Source: Pleomorphochaeta sp963678575 (lineage in GTDB: Bacteria > Spirochaetota > Spirochaetia > Sphaerochaetales > Sphaerochaetaceae). Taken from it: 64,000 nt of DNA. Positions 1 through 8,069 of the stretch are shown piece by piece. The notes beneath the pieces were generated by a model. It made no database searches, was not told where the DNA came from, and saw nothing but the letters and a program-made list of their open reading frames with translations. The stretch lies in NCBI GenBank assembly GCA_963678575.2, contig CAXXHV010000002.1, forward strand, positions 1,860,001 to 1,924,000. Direction: 5' to 3'. Positions within the stretch are counted from its first letter, which is position 1. The number at the start of each line of letters is the position of its first letter. A program made the translations under genes and the position numbers.

Positions 1-255
1 TTTATTATTTAATAAATTCTTTATTTTATCCTCATCATAATCTTTAATAAGAACGGGATTAAAATTATCGAAGGCACTTCTAAAAAATTCTCTTTTATTT
101 AAAATAATTAACCAAGATAATCCACAATGAAATGATTCTAAAATTAGCATTTCAAATAAATAAGCATCATCATAAGAGGGTGTACCCCACTCAATATCGT
201 GATAATCTCTATAAGCTTGTGAATATTCTAAACTTTTCCAATTACATCTCTCCAT
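1..255 (-). CDS. tag: DNA-3-methyladenine glycosylase I, 3' end cut by window edge
   Basis: The first 85 codons of a base-excision-repair glycosylase that removes 3-methyladenine from alkylated DNA. Reading the minus strand from the ATG ending at 255 gives MERCNW at the N-terminus, then YHDIEWG (residues 18-24) and LFEMLILESFHCGLSW (33-48), followed by LNKRE. These are the Tag-family hallmarks. C4 and H19 match the N-terminal zinc ligands, and E38 matches the base-recognition Glu of the E. coli enzyme (assignment by family knowledge). The frame is open to base 1, so about 100 C-terminal residues, including the second pair of zinc ligands, lie outside. An AGGAGA ribosome site at 265-270 sets the start. 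It is divergent from the MFS gene. Confidence 0.93.
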   Translation of the reverse strand, partial: MERCNWKSLEYSQAYRDYHDIEWGTPSYDDAYLFEMLILESFHCGLSWLIILNKREFFRSAFDNFNPVLIKDYDEDKIKNLLNNK

Positions 256-323
256 TTTTTCACTTCTCCTAAATTAAATACTTTTATACATTTTAACCAG
301 CATTGTTATATAAATTACTTTTG

Positions 324-351
324 TTTACATTTTATTAATTATAAGTATAAT
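324..351 (+). promoter_or_regulatory. Probable sigma-70 promoter of the MFS gene
   Basis: TTTACA (324-329), 16-bp spacer, TATAAT (346-351). Predicted start near 358 would give a leader of about 60 nt before the MFS transporter. Inferred from consensus match only. Confidence 0.55.
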
Positions 352-416
352 AAAAATTAACATAGCAACAATTTATAAATATAAATTAATTATAAATTAG
401 ATAATTTGGAATTAAA

Positions 417-1613
417 ATGGAAACTCAGCTAAAATTAAAAAATAATATTATAAATAATTATATATTTATATTTATATCTAGTTTAAATCTTACTCATGGC
501 CTTTGGATGATTTATTTGGCAACAAAAGGAATGACTTTAGCCCAACTTGGCATATTAGAAGGCATATTTCATATTACTTCTTTTTTAATGGAAGTACCAA
601 CAGGCTTAGTTGCAGACATCTTTGGAAGAAAAACAAGTCGAGTTATTGGTAGAATATTATCCCTTATCAGTATTGCAATATTAATACTTGCAAATAGTTT
701 TTTATTTTTTGCAATTTCTTTTATATTTACTGCCCTTTCCTACAATCTAGAATCAGGAGCTGGAGAAGCACTTGTTTACGATTCATTAAAACAATTAAAT
801 ATAGAAAAAGATTATATGAAAGTTGCTGGTAGACAAGAAATATCTTATCAACTTGGACAAGTTGTATGCTTTGTTCTTGGTGGATTTCTTGCAACAATAA
901 ACTATAATTATGTTTTTTATTTAACTTTGTTTTTCATTCTTATTACAATAATTCAGTCATTAAGTTTTTATGAACCCCAATATGAAAAAAACTCAATTGA
1001 AAATAAAAAGATAAAAACAATATTATTAGATCAAGTAAAACAAAGTATTCAAGTAATAAAAGAAAATAAAAAAATTGGATTCTTCATTATCTTTACTCAA
1101 ATCATTTTAGCTTTTGGAACTAGTTTATTCTATTATTTACAAAATTATTTAAAAGCTAACAATAGAAGTGAATTTTTTATTGGAATTATATTTGCTATCT
1201 CTGCACTAGTTGGAGCTTTCACAAGCTCTCAAACCTTTAAATTAGAAAAAATAATTAAAGAAAAAGGAATCCTAATGATTCTTCCTTTCTTTAGTGTTGC
1301 TTGTATTTGGCTTATTGCACTAACCTCGTATCCATATGTGTTCTACATAATTATGATGGCTGTTGAAGGTATTATATTTGTTGCCATGAGTGATTACATT
1401 AATAAATTGATACCAAGTAAAAACAGAGCAACTATATTATCTCTTGCAAGTATGGTATTCAGTTTCTTTATGATTATTATTTTCCCAATAATTGGTAAAA
1501 TCGGAGATATTTACTCTTTAAAAATTGCTTTTATCTTTTTAGCAATTATTGGAACAGTCTTTGTAATTTCTAACTTTTTTTTACTTTTAAATATTAATAA
1601 CAAGAATAACTAA
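417..1613 (+). CDS. MFS transporter, 12-TM drug-efflux type
   Basis: A 398-residue major facilitator protein, the usual length for a 12-helix proton-driven exporter. The loop between helices 2 and 3 carries the family motif A (GLVADIFGRKTSR, about residues 63-75), after a helix rich in MEVPTG, the form seen in many low-GC multidrug or macrolide efflux permeases. The rest alternates hydrophobic helices with short Lys-rich loops, including a long cytoplasmic loop near residue 190. The ATG has only a weak upstream GGA. Its end overlaps the convergent ADP-ribosylglycohydrolase gene by 4 bp. Substrate cannot be told from sequence. It stands alone behind its own promoter. Confidence 0.85.
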   Translation: METQLKLKNNIINNYIFIFISSLNLTHGLWMIYLATKGMTLAQLGILEGIFHITSFLMEVPTGLVADIFGRKTSRVIGRILSLISIAILILANSFLFFAISFIFTALSYNLESGAGEALVYDSLKQLNIEKDYMKVAGRQEISYQLGQVVCFVLGGFLATINYNYVFYLTLFFILITIIQSLSFYEPQYEKNSIENKKIKTILLDQVKQSIQVIKENKKIGFFIIFTQIILAFGTSLFYYLQNYLKANNRSEFFIGIIFAISALVGAFTSSQTFKLEKIIKEKGILMILPFFSVACIWLIALTSYPYVFYIIMMAVEGIIFVAMSDYINKLIPSKNRATILSLASMVFSFFMIIIFPIIGKIGDIYSLKIAFIFLAIIGTVFVISNFFLLLNINNKNN

Positions 1614-2455
1614 TAAAGAAAATTTTTATTTTCAATAAACATTTTCCATTGCTCATATAAATCTCTCAATTCTTTGTCTAAATAAGTCAAAGCTTTTTCT
1701 TCTAAATCAATTGGGACTTGATAGAAGGCTTGCGCAATTGAACCAGTTATTGCTCCAATTGTATCACTATCTCCACCTAAAGAAATAGCAATTCTTATAG
1801 CGTCTTCAAAAGTTGAAGACTCAAAAAAAGCGACGATTGCCTGGGGGACTGTTTTTTGGCAAGTTGAACTAAATTCATAATCATCTCTAATTTCATCTAT
1901 TGTAAAATTTAAATCATAGAAATTTTCTTGAATTTTTTTTCTAATCTCATTTTTATGAAGCCCACAACGACAAAAAAATATAGATTGAGCAACAGCCAAA
2001 GCCCCGTTTAAGCCTTCTTGATGGTTGTGTGTGATGTTCGTTACACATTTACTTAGCACATTAATATCATCAATTGTTCTTGCAAAATAGCCAACAGGGC
2101 TTATTCTCATTGCTGCTCCATTGCCAAAACTATTATAAGGCTCAGCACTTAATTGATGAAGCCATCTTCTAAATCTACCACCATAACCAACGTTTGGATA
2201 TTTATTCCCATATTCTTTTAAGTACTTAATACTCATACTTGCTAAAATTTTACAATATTCATCGTTTTTAAAATGAGAAGCTAAAGTAAATTTCAATATT
2301 TTTTCACTTTCCATAATTGCTTTTGCTATAGCAAAGGTTAATACACTATCATCGGTAATTCGACATTCCTCATTAAATAATTCGAAATCTTTTGTTTTAA
2401 TATTATTTAGCTCAAATCTAGATCCAACAATATCACCTATAATTGCACCTATCAT
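1610..2455 (-). CDS. ADP-ribosylglycohydrolase family protein (DraG/ARH-like)
   Basis: A 281-residue all-helical hydrolase of the DraG/ARH family, cytoplasmic, expected to remove ADP-ribose from proteins or small molecules with two Mg2+ ions. The metal-binding motifs are visible: GDIVGSRFE near the N-terminus, TDDS with T34-D35-D36, GNGAAMRISP (111-120), THNHQEG (142-148) and GGDSDT with D229, D231 and T232. Length is normal for single-domain members. The start is supported by GGAGGAA about 6 nt upstream. No ADP-ribosyltransferase partner is nearby, so the target is unknown. In many bacteria such stand-alone members are housekeeping ADP-ribose scavengers, and that is an inference here. Confidence 0.9.
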   Translation of the reverse strand: MIGAIIGDIVGSRFELNNIKTKDFELFNEECRITDDSVLTFAIAKAIMESEKILKFTLASHFKNDEYCKILASMSIKYLKEYGNKYPNVGYGGRFRRWLHQLSAEPYNSFGNGAAMRISPVGYFARTIDDINVLSKCVTNITHNHQEGLNGALAVAQSIFFCRCGLHKNEIRKKIQENFYDLNFTIDEIRDDYEFSSTCQKTVPQAIVAFFESSTFEDAIRIAISLGGDSDTIGAITGSIAQAFYQVPIDLEEKALTYLDKELRDLYEQWKMFIENKNFLY

Positions 2456-2686
2456 AATAATTCCTCCATACCAACAATTAATTTTAATCTCGATTTACTT
2501 CAAAAACAATGCTCAAAATATCTTAAAAGTTATTATTTTTATAAATAATTTATCTGAATCTGTTTAAAAATAATCACATATTACATAAGTTACATAACTA
2601 TTATATAATTTATGCATGTTTAATTCTTTACATTATAAGCAATTAACTATTTTTATTATTTTTTTGTATTTTTTGTTAAATAATTG

Positions 2687-2715
2687 TTGACATAAGTTGC
2701 AGAGTATTGTATATT
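2687..2715 (+). promoter_or_regulatory. Strong consensus promoter of the secreted protein
   Basis: Perfect TTGACA (2687-2692), 17-bp spacer, TATATT (2710-2715), in an AT-rich upstream region. The rest of the 2456-2758 gap shows no other gene or structure I can support. Confidence 0.75.
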
Positions 2716-2758
2716 TTAATCATAACAAATCAAATTAATTTAAAAGGAAAACTAAATT

Positions 2759-3256
2759 ATGAAAAAACTATTAACTATCTTAACTATAAGTGCAATCGCA
2801 ATGACTTCTATGTTCGCTACAGTATCTTCTGGTAAATCAGCTGAAGTTCAATTAAAGACTTCTATTAAAGAAACTCCTGTTTCTTATCAATTAGCTTATA
2901 ACAATGAAGTATTAAATGATGGTGTTAAAGATTATTCTATCTTTGTAGCTCCTTTAACTGAAAATGGTTCAACTAAAGACTTTACTATTAATGCTACATC
3001 TAATATGAATAAAGACTTAGCTGTTACAGTAAAAGTTTCTCCTGATACATTTAAAACAACTTTAAACAATGGTAAAAATGATTTTGATTCAAATATTAAA
3101 CCACAAGTAAATACAATTTCTTCACTTGATACTTTAGTAGCTGGAAAACATAGTTCATTACTAGTTAATAAATTCAACTTAAGTTGGTCTGGTAACTCAG
3201 AACTTCCTGCTGGTAACTATGTAAGTAATGTAAAAATTGAATACTCAATCCAATAG
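2759..3256 (+). CDS. Small secreted/periplasmic beta-rich protein, unknown function
   Basis: I do not recognise the family. The 165 residues begin with a signal peptide (MKKLL, hydrophobic stretch, likely cleavage after SMFAT or SSG) and no lipobox Cys, so the product should be exported to the periplasm or surface. The mature part has no Cys and is rich in Thr, Ser, Asn and alternating hydrophobics, predicting a beta sandwich. The tail (AGNYVSNVKIEYS) resembles the last strands of fimbrial-type or DUF4402-like Ig folds, but only loosely. It has its own near-perfect promoter, an AAGGA ribosome site and a strong terminator, so it is a highly expressed single gene. Confidence 0.8.
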   Translation: MKKLLTILTISAIAMTSMFATVSSGKSAEVQLKTSIKETPVSYQLAYNNEVLNDGVKDYSIFVAPLTENGSTKDFTINATSNMNKDLAVTVKVSPDTFKTTLNNGKNDFDSNIKPQVNTISSLDTLVAGKHSSLLVNKFNLSWSGNSELPAGNYVSNVKIEYSIQ

Positions 3257-3290
3257 TAAATAAAACAATATATAAATCCCTCCTAAATAG

Positions 3291-3317
3291 AAAGGCACCA
3301 GTTAAATGGTGCCTTTT
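3291..3317 (+). terminator. Rho-independent terminator after the secreted-protein gene
   Basis: Perfect 10-bp stem AAAGGCACCA/TGGTGCCTTT with a 6-nt loop, followed by a short T stretch. Confidence 0.85.
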
Positions 3318-3428
3318 AAATTGTTAGTTGAAAAATGGCAACCTCTTGCATTTTTCATAATAAGTGTTAGTATTTATATATAATCTTTTTAAAAGATTAC
3401 TCATTATTTTTTTATAAGGAGAAAACAA

Positions 3429-3938
3429 ATGAATAAAAAAGTATCTGATTTATTAAATGATCAAGTAAATAAAGAATTCTTTTCAGCATATTTATATTTG
3501 AGTTTTTCTAATTACTTAGAAAACCAAGGATTAAGTGGTTTTGCAAATTGGTATAATATACAAGCTCAAGAAGAACAAGACCATGCACTTTTATTTTTAA
3601 AATATATGCAAAACAATGATATTGACGTAACCTTAAAAGCAATAGAACAACCTCAAAATTCTTGGGACAATGAATTTGAAGTATTAAAAGAAGGCCTTGC
3701 CCATGAAATATATATTTCTGAATCAATAAATAATATATATGCTGTTGCTATTGAAGCAAAAGAATTTAGAACTACTCAATTTTTAGATTGGTTTATCAAA
3801 GAACAAGGTGAAGAAGAAACTAATTCAAGAGAACTAATTAAAAAGGCTGAAATTATTGGAAAAGAAGGCAAAGGTTTATACTTACTAGACCAGGAACTTG
3901 CTAAACGTATTTATTCTCCACCTTCATTAGTATTATAA
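3429..3938 (+). CDS. ftn: Non-haem ferritin
   Basis: A 169-residue bacterial ferritin subunit that oxidises Fe2+ and stores it as ferric mineral inside a 24-mer shell. The diiron ferroxidase ligands line up with FtnA: E16, E49 and H52 (AQEEQDHA), E93 (HEIYISE), Q126 and E129 (KEQGEEE). No haem-ligating Met of bacterioferritin type is apparent. Start is set by AAGGAG at 3416-3421, 7 nt before the ATG. A TATAAT-like -10 lies near 3379-3384 but I see no good -35 or Fur box. The gene stands alone between two terminators. It is consistent with a life in iron-variable anoxic settings, though that is inference. Confidence 0.95.
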   Translation: MNKKVSDLLNDQVNKEFFSAYLYLSFSNYLENQGLSGFANWYNIQAQEEQDHALLFLKYMQNNDIDVTLKAIEQPQNSWDNEFEVLKEGLAHEIYISESINNIYAVAIEAKEFRTTQFLDWFIKEQGEEETNSRELIKKAEIIGKEGKGLYLLDQELAKRIYSPPSLVL

Positions 3939-3994
3939 AGAGATTTGTTTAACAAAAATATTTTTATTTTTAGTTAATCAATTAGTCATTATTA

Positions 3995-4041
3995 AGTGTG
4001 TAAGTAAAAAAAATTAAACTTGCTTACACACTAATTTTTTT
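3995..4041 (+). terminator. Terminator after ferritin
   Basis: Stem AGTGTGTAAG/CTTACACACT (10 bp) with an 18-nt loop, then AATTTTTTT. The remaining gap to 4257 is AT-rich and holds nothing I can identify. Confidence 0.8.
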
Positions 4042-4257
4042 GCTCTTGTCTTTTATCTTATATATTTTTATAAATTATCTCTTCATTTTTTTAGCAACGT
4101 CTTAAGTTGTTCATAAATTAATCTCAATAAAATTACTTTAGACTTTTAAAGAAAGTATTTTCTTCAGTTCTATGATTTTTGATATAATTTATTAGTCAAT
4201 GAAGTTTTGCAAACTGCTAATAGGGCACTAATAGTTACCTTAAACATTTAAAAACCT

Positions 4258-5073
4258 TTATTTAGAATTTTTTAATTCATTCAATAATTCTTTAATATTC
4301 TTATTTTTTACTGGATGAATAAAATATGGTTCAATTTCACTAAAGGGTATAAGTACAAAATCTCTTAAACAAATTTCTGGATGAGGGATTTTTAAATACT
4401 CTTCAAAAATAATTTTATTTGAATAAAATAAAATATCTACATCTAAAGTTCGCTCGCCCCAATGCCTTAATCTTTCCCTTTTTGCTTTTGTTTCTAAAGA
4501 TTTACAAAATTCCAATAATTGATAAGGGGTTAAAATTGTCTCTATTTTTATAACTGCATTTAAAAATTTAGGTTGATCAATTACGCCATATGGTTCTGTC
4601 TCAATATATGAAGACTTTAATAGCTCTGTGATTTTATCATTTTTTTTGATTTCTTCACTAACTAAATCCAAATACTCTTCTCTATTCCCTAAATTTGATC
4701 CCAGCGCTAAATAGCAAATGTTCCGAGATCTTTCAATAGTTAATGAAACATTATCAAATTTAGTTTCAATTGGAGCATTTGGTTTATTTATTGTGAAAAT
4801 AATTTTATTAATTAGAGTATATTTTAATAGTAAATATTCGCAGGCTTCATTTGCTAAAGTTTCTAATAGTTCAAATTGATTATTTTTACAAAAACTAACT
4901 ACATCATTTGCAAAATTACCATAATGTACTGTTTTAGTTAAATCAGCATTACACAAAGAAGTATCTAAAAAAATATTACAATCTACACTAAAAGTTTGTC
5001 CCTCAATTTTTTCTTTTTCAAAAACTCCATGATAGGCAAAAAAGCTTAATCCTCTTAAACTGATTTTATCCAT
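4258..5073 (-). CDS. folBK: FolB-FolK fusion: dihydroneopterin aldolase / HPPK
   Basis: A bifunctional folate-pathway enzyme of 271 residues. Residues 1-117 are dihydroneopterin aldolase: AYHGVFEKEKIEGQTFSVD near the N-terminus, LETLA (70-74) and the catalytic Lys in INKPNAPI (K97). Residues about 119-271 are 6-hydroxymethyl-7,8-dihydropterin pyrophosphokinase: YLALGSNLGNRE (121-132), then HWGERTLDVDIL with the Mg-binding D211 and D213, and IPHPE (229-233). Together they convert dihydroneopterin to the pyrophosphorylated pterin used by FolP. Its start overlaps the end of folP by 19 bp, so it is the last gene of the operon folE-HD-folP-folBK. Such FolB-FolK fusions are common. Confidence 0.95.
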   Translation of the reverse strand: MDKISLRGLSFFAYHGVFEKEKIEGQTFSVDCNIFLDTSLCNADLTKTVHYGNFANDVVSFCKNNQFELLETLANEACEYLLLKYTLINKIIFTINKPNAPIETKFDNVSLTIERSRNICYLALGSNLGNREEYLDLVSEEIKKNDKITELLKSSYIETEPYGVIDQPKFLNAVIKIETILTPYQLLEFCKSLETKAKRERLRHWGERTLDVDILFYSNKIIFEEYLKIPHPEICLRDFVLIPFSEIEPYFIHPVKNKNIKELLNELKNSK

Positions 5074-5882
5074 TTGCTTTCCTCAATTATAGATTTAGTC
5101 ATCTTTATTACATCATAATTTTCTTCAATATCATGAACTCTAACAAAGCTTGCCCCTTTTAATACAGCTACAGCTGTAGTTGCTAGTGTACCAAATAATC
5201 TATCCTCTGTTTTCTCTCTATCTAAAACATATCCAATCATTGATTTTCTAGATGTTGCAACCATTACAGGGTATCCTAATTCAACTATTTTATCTGTTCT
5301 ATTTATCACTTGAAGGTTTTGATTATAATTTTTCATAAAACCAACTCCCCCATCAAGGATTATTTTTTCATCACAAATGTTATTTAATTTTGCAATTTTT
5401 AAACTTTCTTTTAAATCCTTTATGAAATCGTCAAAAAAATTATTATAATCATTTTTTTTTCTATTGTGCATTAAACAATATGGGAGATTTGAAGTAGCAA
5501 CAACTTTAGCCATATTTGAATCATATCTTAGTCCCCATATATCATTTATCATATCTATTTGGTTAACATTAGCTTTAACAACTTCACTTTTATAACTATC
5601 TAAAGAAATTGGGATATCAAAATTAGCTCTAATTTTTTCAATAATAGTGGAAACTCTCTCTATCTCCTCATTAATACTAATTTTAACATGATTAGGTCTA
5701 GTTGATTCTCCACCTATATCAAGAATATCAGCACCCTCCTTTATCATTTTTTCCGCATGATAAAGGGCTTTATCTATGGTATTAAATTTTCCACCATCTG
5801 AAAAAGAATCTGGGGTTACATTTAAAATTCCCATTATATAAACATTTTTATCAAAATCAAAGTTTCTATCTTTAATAATCAT
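5055..5882 (-). CDS. folP: Dihydropteroate synthase
   Basis: Joins p-aminobenzoate to the pterin pyrophosphate from FolK, the step blocked by sulfonamides. The 275-residue TIM-barrel shows GILNVTPDSFSDGG (18-31), DIGGESTRPN, SLDSYKS, NDIWGL, LDGGVGFMKN (DPGxGF-type loop, here with Gly in place of Pro), TSRKS and the closing RVHD. All positions needed for pterin and sulfonamide-loop function appear present. It overlaps the upstream HD-protein gene by 4 bp (ATGA-type coupling) and the downstream folBK by 19 bp, indicating translational coupling. Confidence 0.95.
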   Translation of the reverse strand: MIIKDRNFDFDKNVYIMGILNVTPDSFSDGGKFNTIDKALYHAEKMIKEGADILDIGGESTRPNHVKISINEEIERVSTIIEKIRANFDIPISLDSYKSEVVKANVNQIDMINDIWGLRYDSNMAKVVATSNLPYCLMHNRKKNDYNNFFDDFIKDLKESLKIAKLNNICDEKIILDGGVGFMKNYNQNLQVINRTDKIVELGYPVMVATSRKSMIGYVLDREKTEDRLFGTLATTAVAVLKGASFVRVHDIEENYDVIKMTKSIIEESKWIKSV

Positions 5883-6352
5883 AAAACGATTCCTTTATTC
5901 TTTCTCTCTTTTTCCCAATTGCACTCATTAAAACTAATGCAATCAAAACAATTTCTACTAAGTTTATCAGCCTCTCTTAATAATTTATTGAGAATAATAT
6001 CATCATAATCATTATGGGCAATTATTGAAGAAATAATTATTTCAATTTCAGATTTAGAAAAATTACATTCACTTAATATAATAAAGGCTAAATCCTTTGC
6101 TGCAATACTATGTTTTATATTTTGTGTATATTCTAAAGATCTTCCAATATCATGAAGTAAAGCAATAGCATAAATTATTTCTTTGTTAAAAGCAAAATTT
6201 TCTTCAAGATTTTTTATATACATAATTCTTGCAACATCTAAAAAATGAGACAAATTATGTTTACAAAAAGTCCTTTCAATTTCATATGTTTGAATTATTT
6301 CATAATTATTTTTAAATACTTTATTGCTTAATATTAAATTTATTCTATCCAT
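5879..6352 (-). CDS. HD-domain phosphohydrolase of the folate operon
   Basis: A 157-residue HD-superfamily metal-dependent hydrolase. The conserved histidines and aspartates appear as H32 with downstream LLHDIG (HD doublet), KHS, IIAHND and a later EADKLSR Asp. The C-terminus holds three spaced cysteines (NCFDCISFNECNW), which may bind a metal. Position is telling: it overlaps folE (8 bp) upstream and folP (4 bp) downstream. The pathway needs an enzyme to strip phosphates from dihydroneopterin triphosphate, and no Nudix FolQ is in the operon, so this protein is a good candidate for that step. That role is inference. A similar HD gene sits in clostridial folate operons, from memory. Confidence 0.8.
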   Translation of the reverse strand: MDRINLILSNKVFKNNYEIIQTYEIERTFCKHNLSHFLDVARIMYIKNLEENFAFNKEIIYAIALLHDIGRSLEYTQNIKHSIAAKDLAFIILSECNFSKSEIEIIISSIIAHNDYDDIILNKLLREADKLSRNCFDCISFNECNWEKERKNKGIVL

Positions 6353-6905
6353 TATTTATTAAATCCAATACATTTTTTTGAAGTTGGTAATTATCTTTGA
6401 AAATACCTTTTGAAGAATAAGAAATTGTTTTTGCTCCAACTTTCTTAATACCCCGCATCGTCATACAAGTATGCTCAGCAGAAACTATTACAAAAACACC
6501 TTTTGCCTTTAAATTTTCATATATACTATCAGCAATTTGATTAGTTAATTGTTCTTGAAGCTGTAATCTTCTTGAATATATTTCAACAGTCCTAGCAAGT
6601 TTACTTAATCCAACAACTTTAGTATCTGGGATATAAGCAATATGAACATTTCCCATAAATGGTAATAAATGATGTTCACAAAGTGAATGAAAATTTATAT
6701 CTTTGACTAAAACTAAATCACTATTATTTACACTAAATACTTTACTAAGAGGCTCTTTTGCATTTAAAGAATAACCAGATGTAAGTTCTTCATACATTTT
6801 AGCAACTCTTTTTGGAGTATCTTTAATTCCTTCTCTATTTATATCTTCACCAATAGCTTCAAGAAACATTTTAATAGCTAATTCAGCCTTATTTATATCA
6901 ACCAT
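6345..6905 (-). CDS. folE: GTP cyclohydrolase I
   Basis: First enzyme of tetrahydrofolate synthesis: GTP to 7,8-dihydroneopterin triphosphate and formate. The 186-residue protein has the type-I zinc site with C76 and H79 (SLCEHHLLPF) and C147 (EHTCMTMRG), plus the VVGLSKLAR and QERLT-type (LQEQLTNQIA) motifs. Length matches family members. The ATG follows an AGAGGA site. It is the first gene of the operon, with a TATAAT-like -10 about 27 nt upstream inside an inverted repeat. It overlaps the HD gene by 8 bp. Confidence 0.96.
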   Translation of the reverse strand: MVDINKAELAIKMFLEAIGEDINREGIKDTPKRVAKMYEELTSGYSLNAKEPLSKVFSVNNSDLVLVKDINFHSLCEHHLLPFMGNVHIAYIPDTKVVGLSKLARTVEIYSRRLQLQEQLTNQIADSIYENLKAKGVFVIVSAEHTCMTMRGIKKVGAKTISYSSKGIFKDNYQLQKNVLDLINNG

Positions 6906-6922
6906 TTCTAAATCCTCTATAG

Positions 6923-6950
6923 ATTTAATAAATTATATACTTTATTAAAT
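6923..6950 (-). promoter_or_regulatory. folE -10 region inside a 10+10 bp inverted repeat
   Basis: On the minus strand TATAAT (6937 to 6932) lies in the 8-bp centre of ATTTAATAAA/TTTATTAAAT (6923-6932 and 6941-6950). No good -35 is visible. A repressor bound to the inverted repeat would cover the -10. Composition is very AT-rich, so chance is a real alternative. Confidence 0.4.
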
Positions 6951-7021
6951 ACTCTATTTATTTCTATTAGTAATATCATAAAATAAAATTTATTTCATTG
7001 CTTTAGAGAAGAAATAATAAG

Positions 7022-7041
7022 AATACCTTGCAAAAGGTATT
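7022..7041. other. Hairpin in the trpA-folE gap
   Basis: Perfect AATACCTT/AAGGTATT stem with a 4-nt loop. It lies upstream of the predicted folE promoter and has no T-run on either side. Purpose unknown. The gap 6906-7292 otherwise contains the folE promoter and the trp terminator and no gene or recognisable riboswitch. Confidence 0.5.
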
Positions 7042-7217
7042 AATTTACTTTGAACTTTTCAATATTTAAATAATTGATAGAAAATATTAATGAATTCTAT
7101 TATCCATATGTAAGTTCATTAGGAAAGAAAGTGATATTTATTTTTTATATCTTACAATGGCAATTTCTTGAGCAACATTAATTAGGTTCTATATATCAGA
7201 AGTAGTTCTAAGAGTAT

Positions 7218-7258
7218 GAAAAAAATATTTAGTGCTTTAACTTTATAAACAAGCACTA
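7218..7258 (-). terminator. Terminator of the trp operon
   Basis: Reading the minus strand, TAGTGCTT/AAGCACTA forms an 8-bp stem followed by AATATTTTTTTC. A second pairing (AAACAAGC 7247-7254 with GCTTGTTT 7273-7280) overlaps the first arm and could compete with it. Confidence 0.75.
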
Positions 7259-7292
7259 TTTATTAAAAAAAGGCTTGTTTAACAAAATTAAA

Positions 7293-8069
7293 TTATTTAC
7301 TTACACTCTGTTTTAATTGAGAAGCAAATTCATATACTTTTTCAATTGATTCTTTTCCATACTCTTCAATTATTTTTACAATAGCAGATCCAACTATTAC
7401 GCCATCACTTATACTAGCCATTTCCTTTGCTTGAGTTGAATTACTAATTCCAAAACCAATAGCACAAGGTATTTTTGGATTTTCACCTTTAGCAGTTTCT
7501 ATAAGTTGTTTTAAATTACTACTAAAACTTTTTCTCTCCCCTGTCACCCCAAGAGAAGAAACACAATAGATAAAGCCTTTTGCTTCTTTTGATATTAACT
7601 TAACACGATTTTGTGAAGTTGGCGCAATTAAAGAAATAAAATCAACATCATGCTTTGAAAATACTATTTCAAACTCACTTTTTTCTTCAAAAGGGACATC
7701 TGGAAGAATTATTGCATCAACATTTTCTTTTTCACATCTTTTTGCAAATCTCTCAATACCGTAACTAAATATTACATTTGCATAAGTCATAAAAGCTAAA
7801 GGAATTTGTGTTCTCTCTCTAACCTTATTAACTAAATTAAATACATCATCACTACAAATCCCATTTTTTAATGCTCTCTCACTTGCTCTCATTATAACAG
7901 GACCTTCTGCTGTAGGGTCTGAAAAAGGAATACCTAATTCAATTAAATCACAACCAGCTTTATCTAATGCATAAATTAGTTTTTCAGTAGTTTCAATATC
8001 TGGATCTCCAACAGTAATAAATGCGATAAATGCTTTTCCATTTTCAAATACTTTATTAATTTTACTCAT
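7293..8069 (-). CDS. trpA: Tryptophan synthase alpha subunit
   Basis: Cleaves indole-3-glycerol phosphate to indole, which tunnels to TrpB. The 258-residue TIM barrel has IELGIPFSDP with catalytic E44, and the second acidic catalytic residue is Glu (E55 in TAEGP) rather than the Asp of the E. coli enzyme, a variant known in other lineages. FITVGDPD near residue 18 and GFGISN later are also typical. Its ATG overlaps the trpB stop by 8 bp (ATGAGTAA), with GAGGAGA inside trpB as ribosome site. It is the last gene of the operon. Confidence 0.96.
   Translation of the reverse strand: MSKINKVFENGKAFIAFITVGDPDIETTEKLIYALDKAGCDLIELGIPFSDPTAEGPVIMRASERALKNGICSDDVFNLVNKVRERTQIPLAFMTYANVIFSYGIERFAKRCEKENVDAIILPDVPFEEKSEFEIVFSKHDVDFISLIAPTSQNRVKLISKEAKGFIYCVSSLGVTGERKSFSSNLKQLIETAKGENPKIPCAIGFGISNSTQAKEMASISDGVIVGSAIVKIIEEYGKESIEKVYEFASQLKQSVSK

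Noticed and set aside
6906..7292. Tetrahydrofolate riboswitch upstream of folE
   Set aside because: I looked for the conserved THF core in the minus strand and found only a short hairpin. The predicted folE leader is about 20 nt.
7905..7918. TrpA Asp-to-Glu change at the second catalytic acid as an inactivating defect
   Set aside because: The AEGP form is known in active TrpA proteins of other lineages, from memory, and the operon is otherwise intact.
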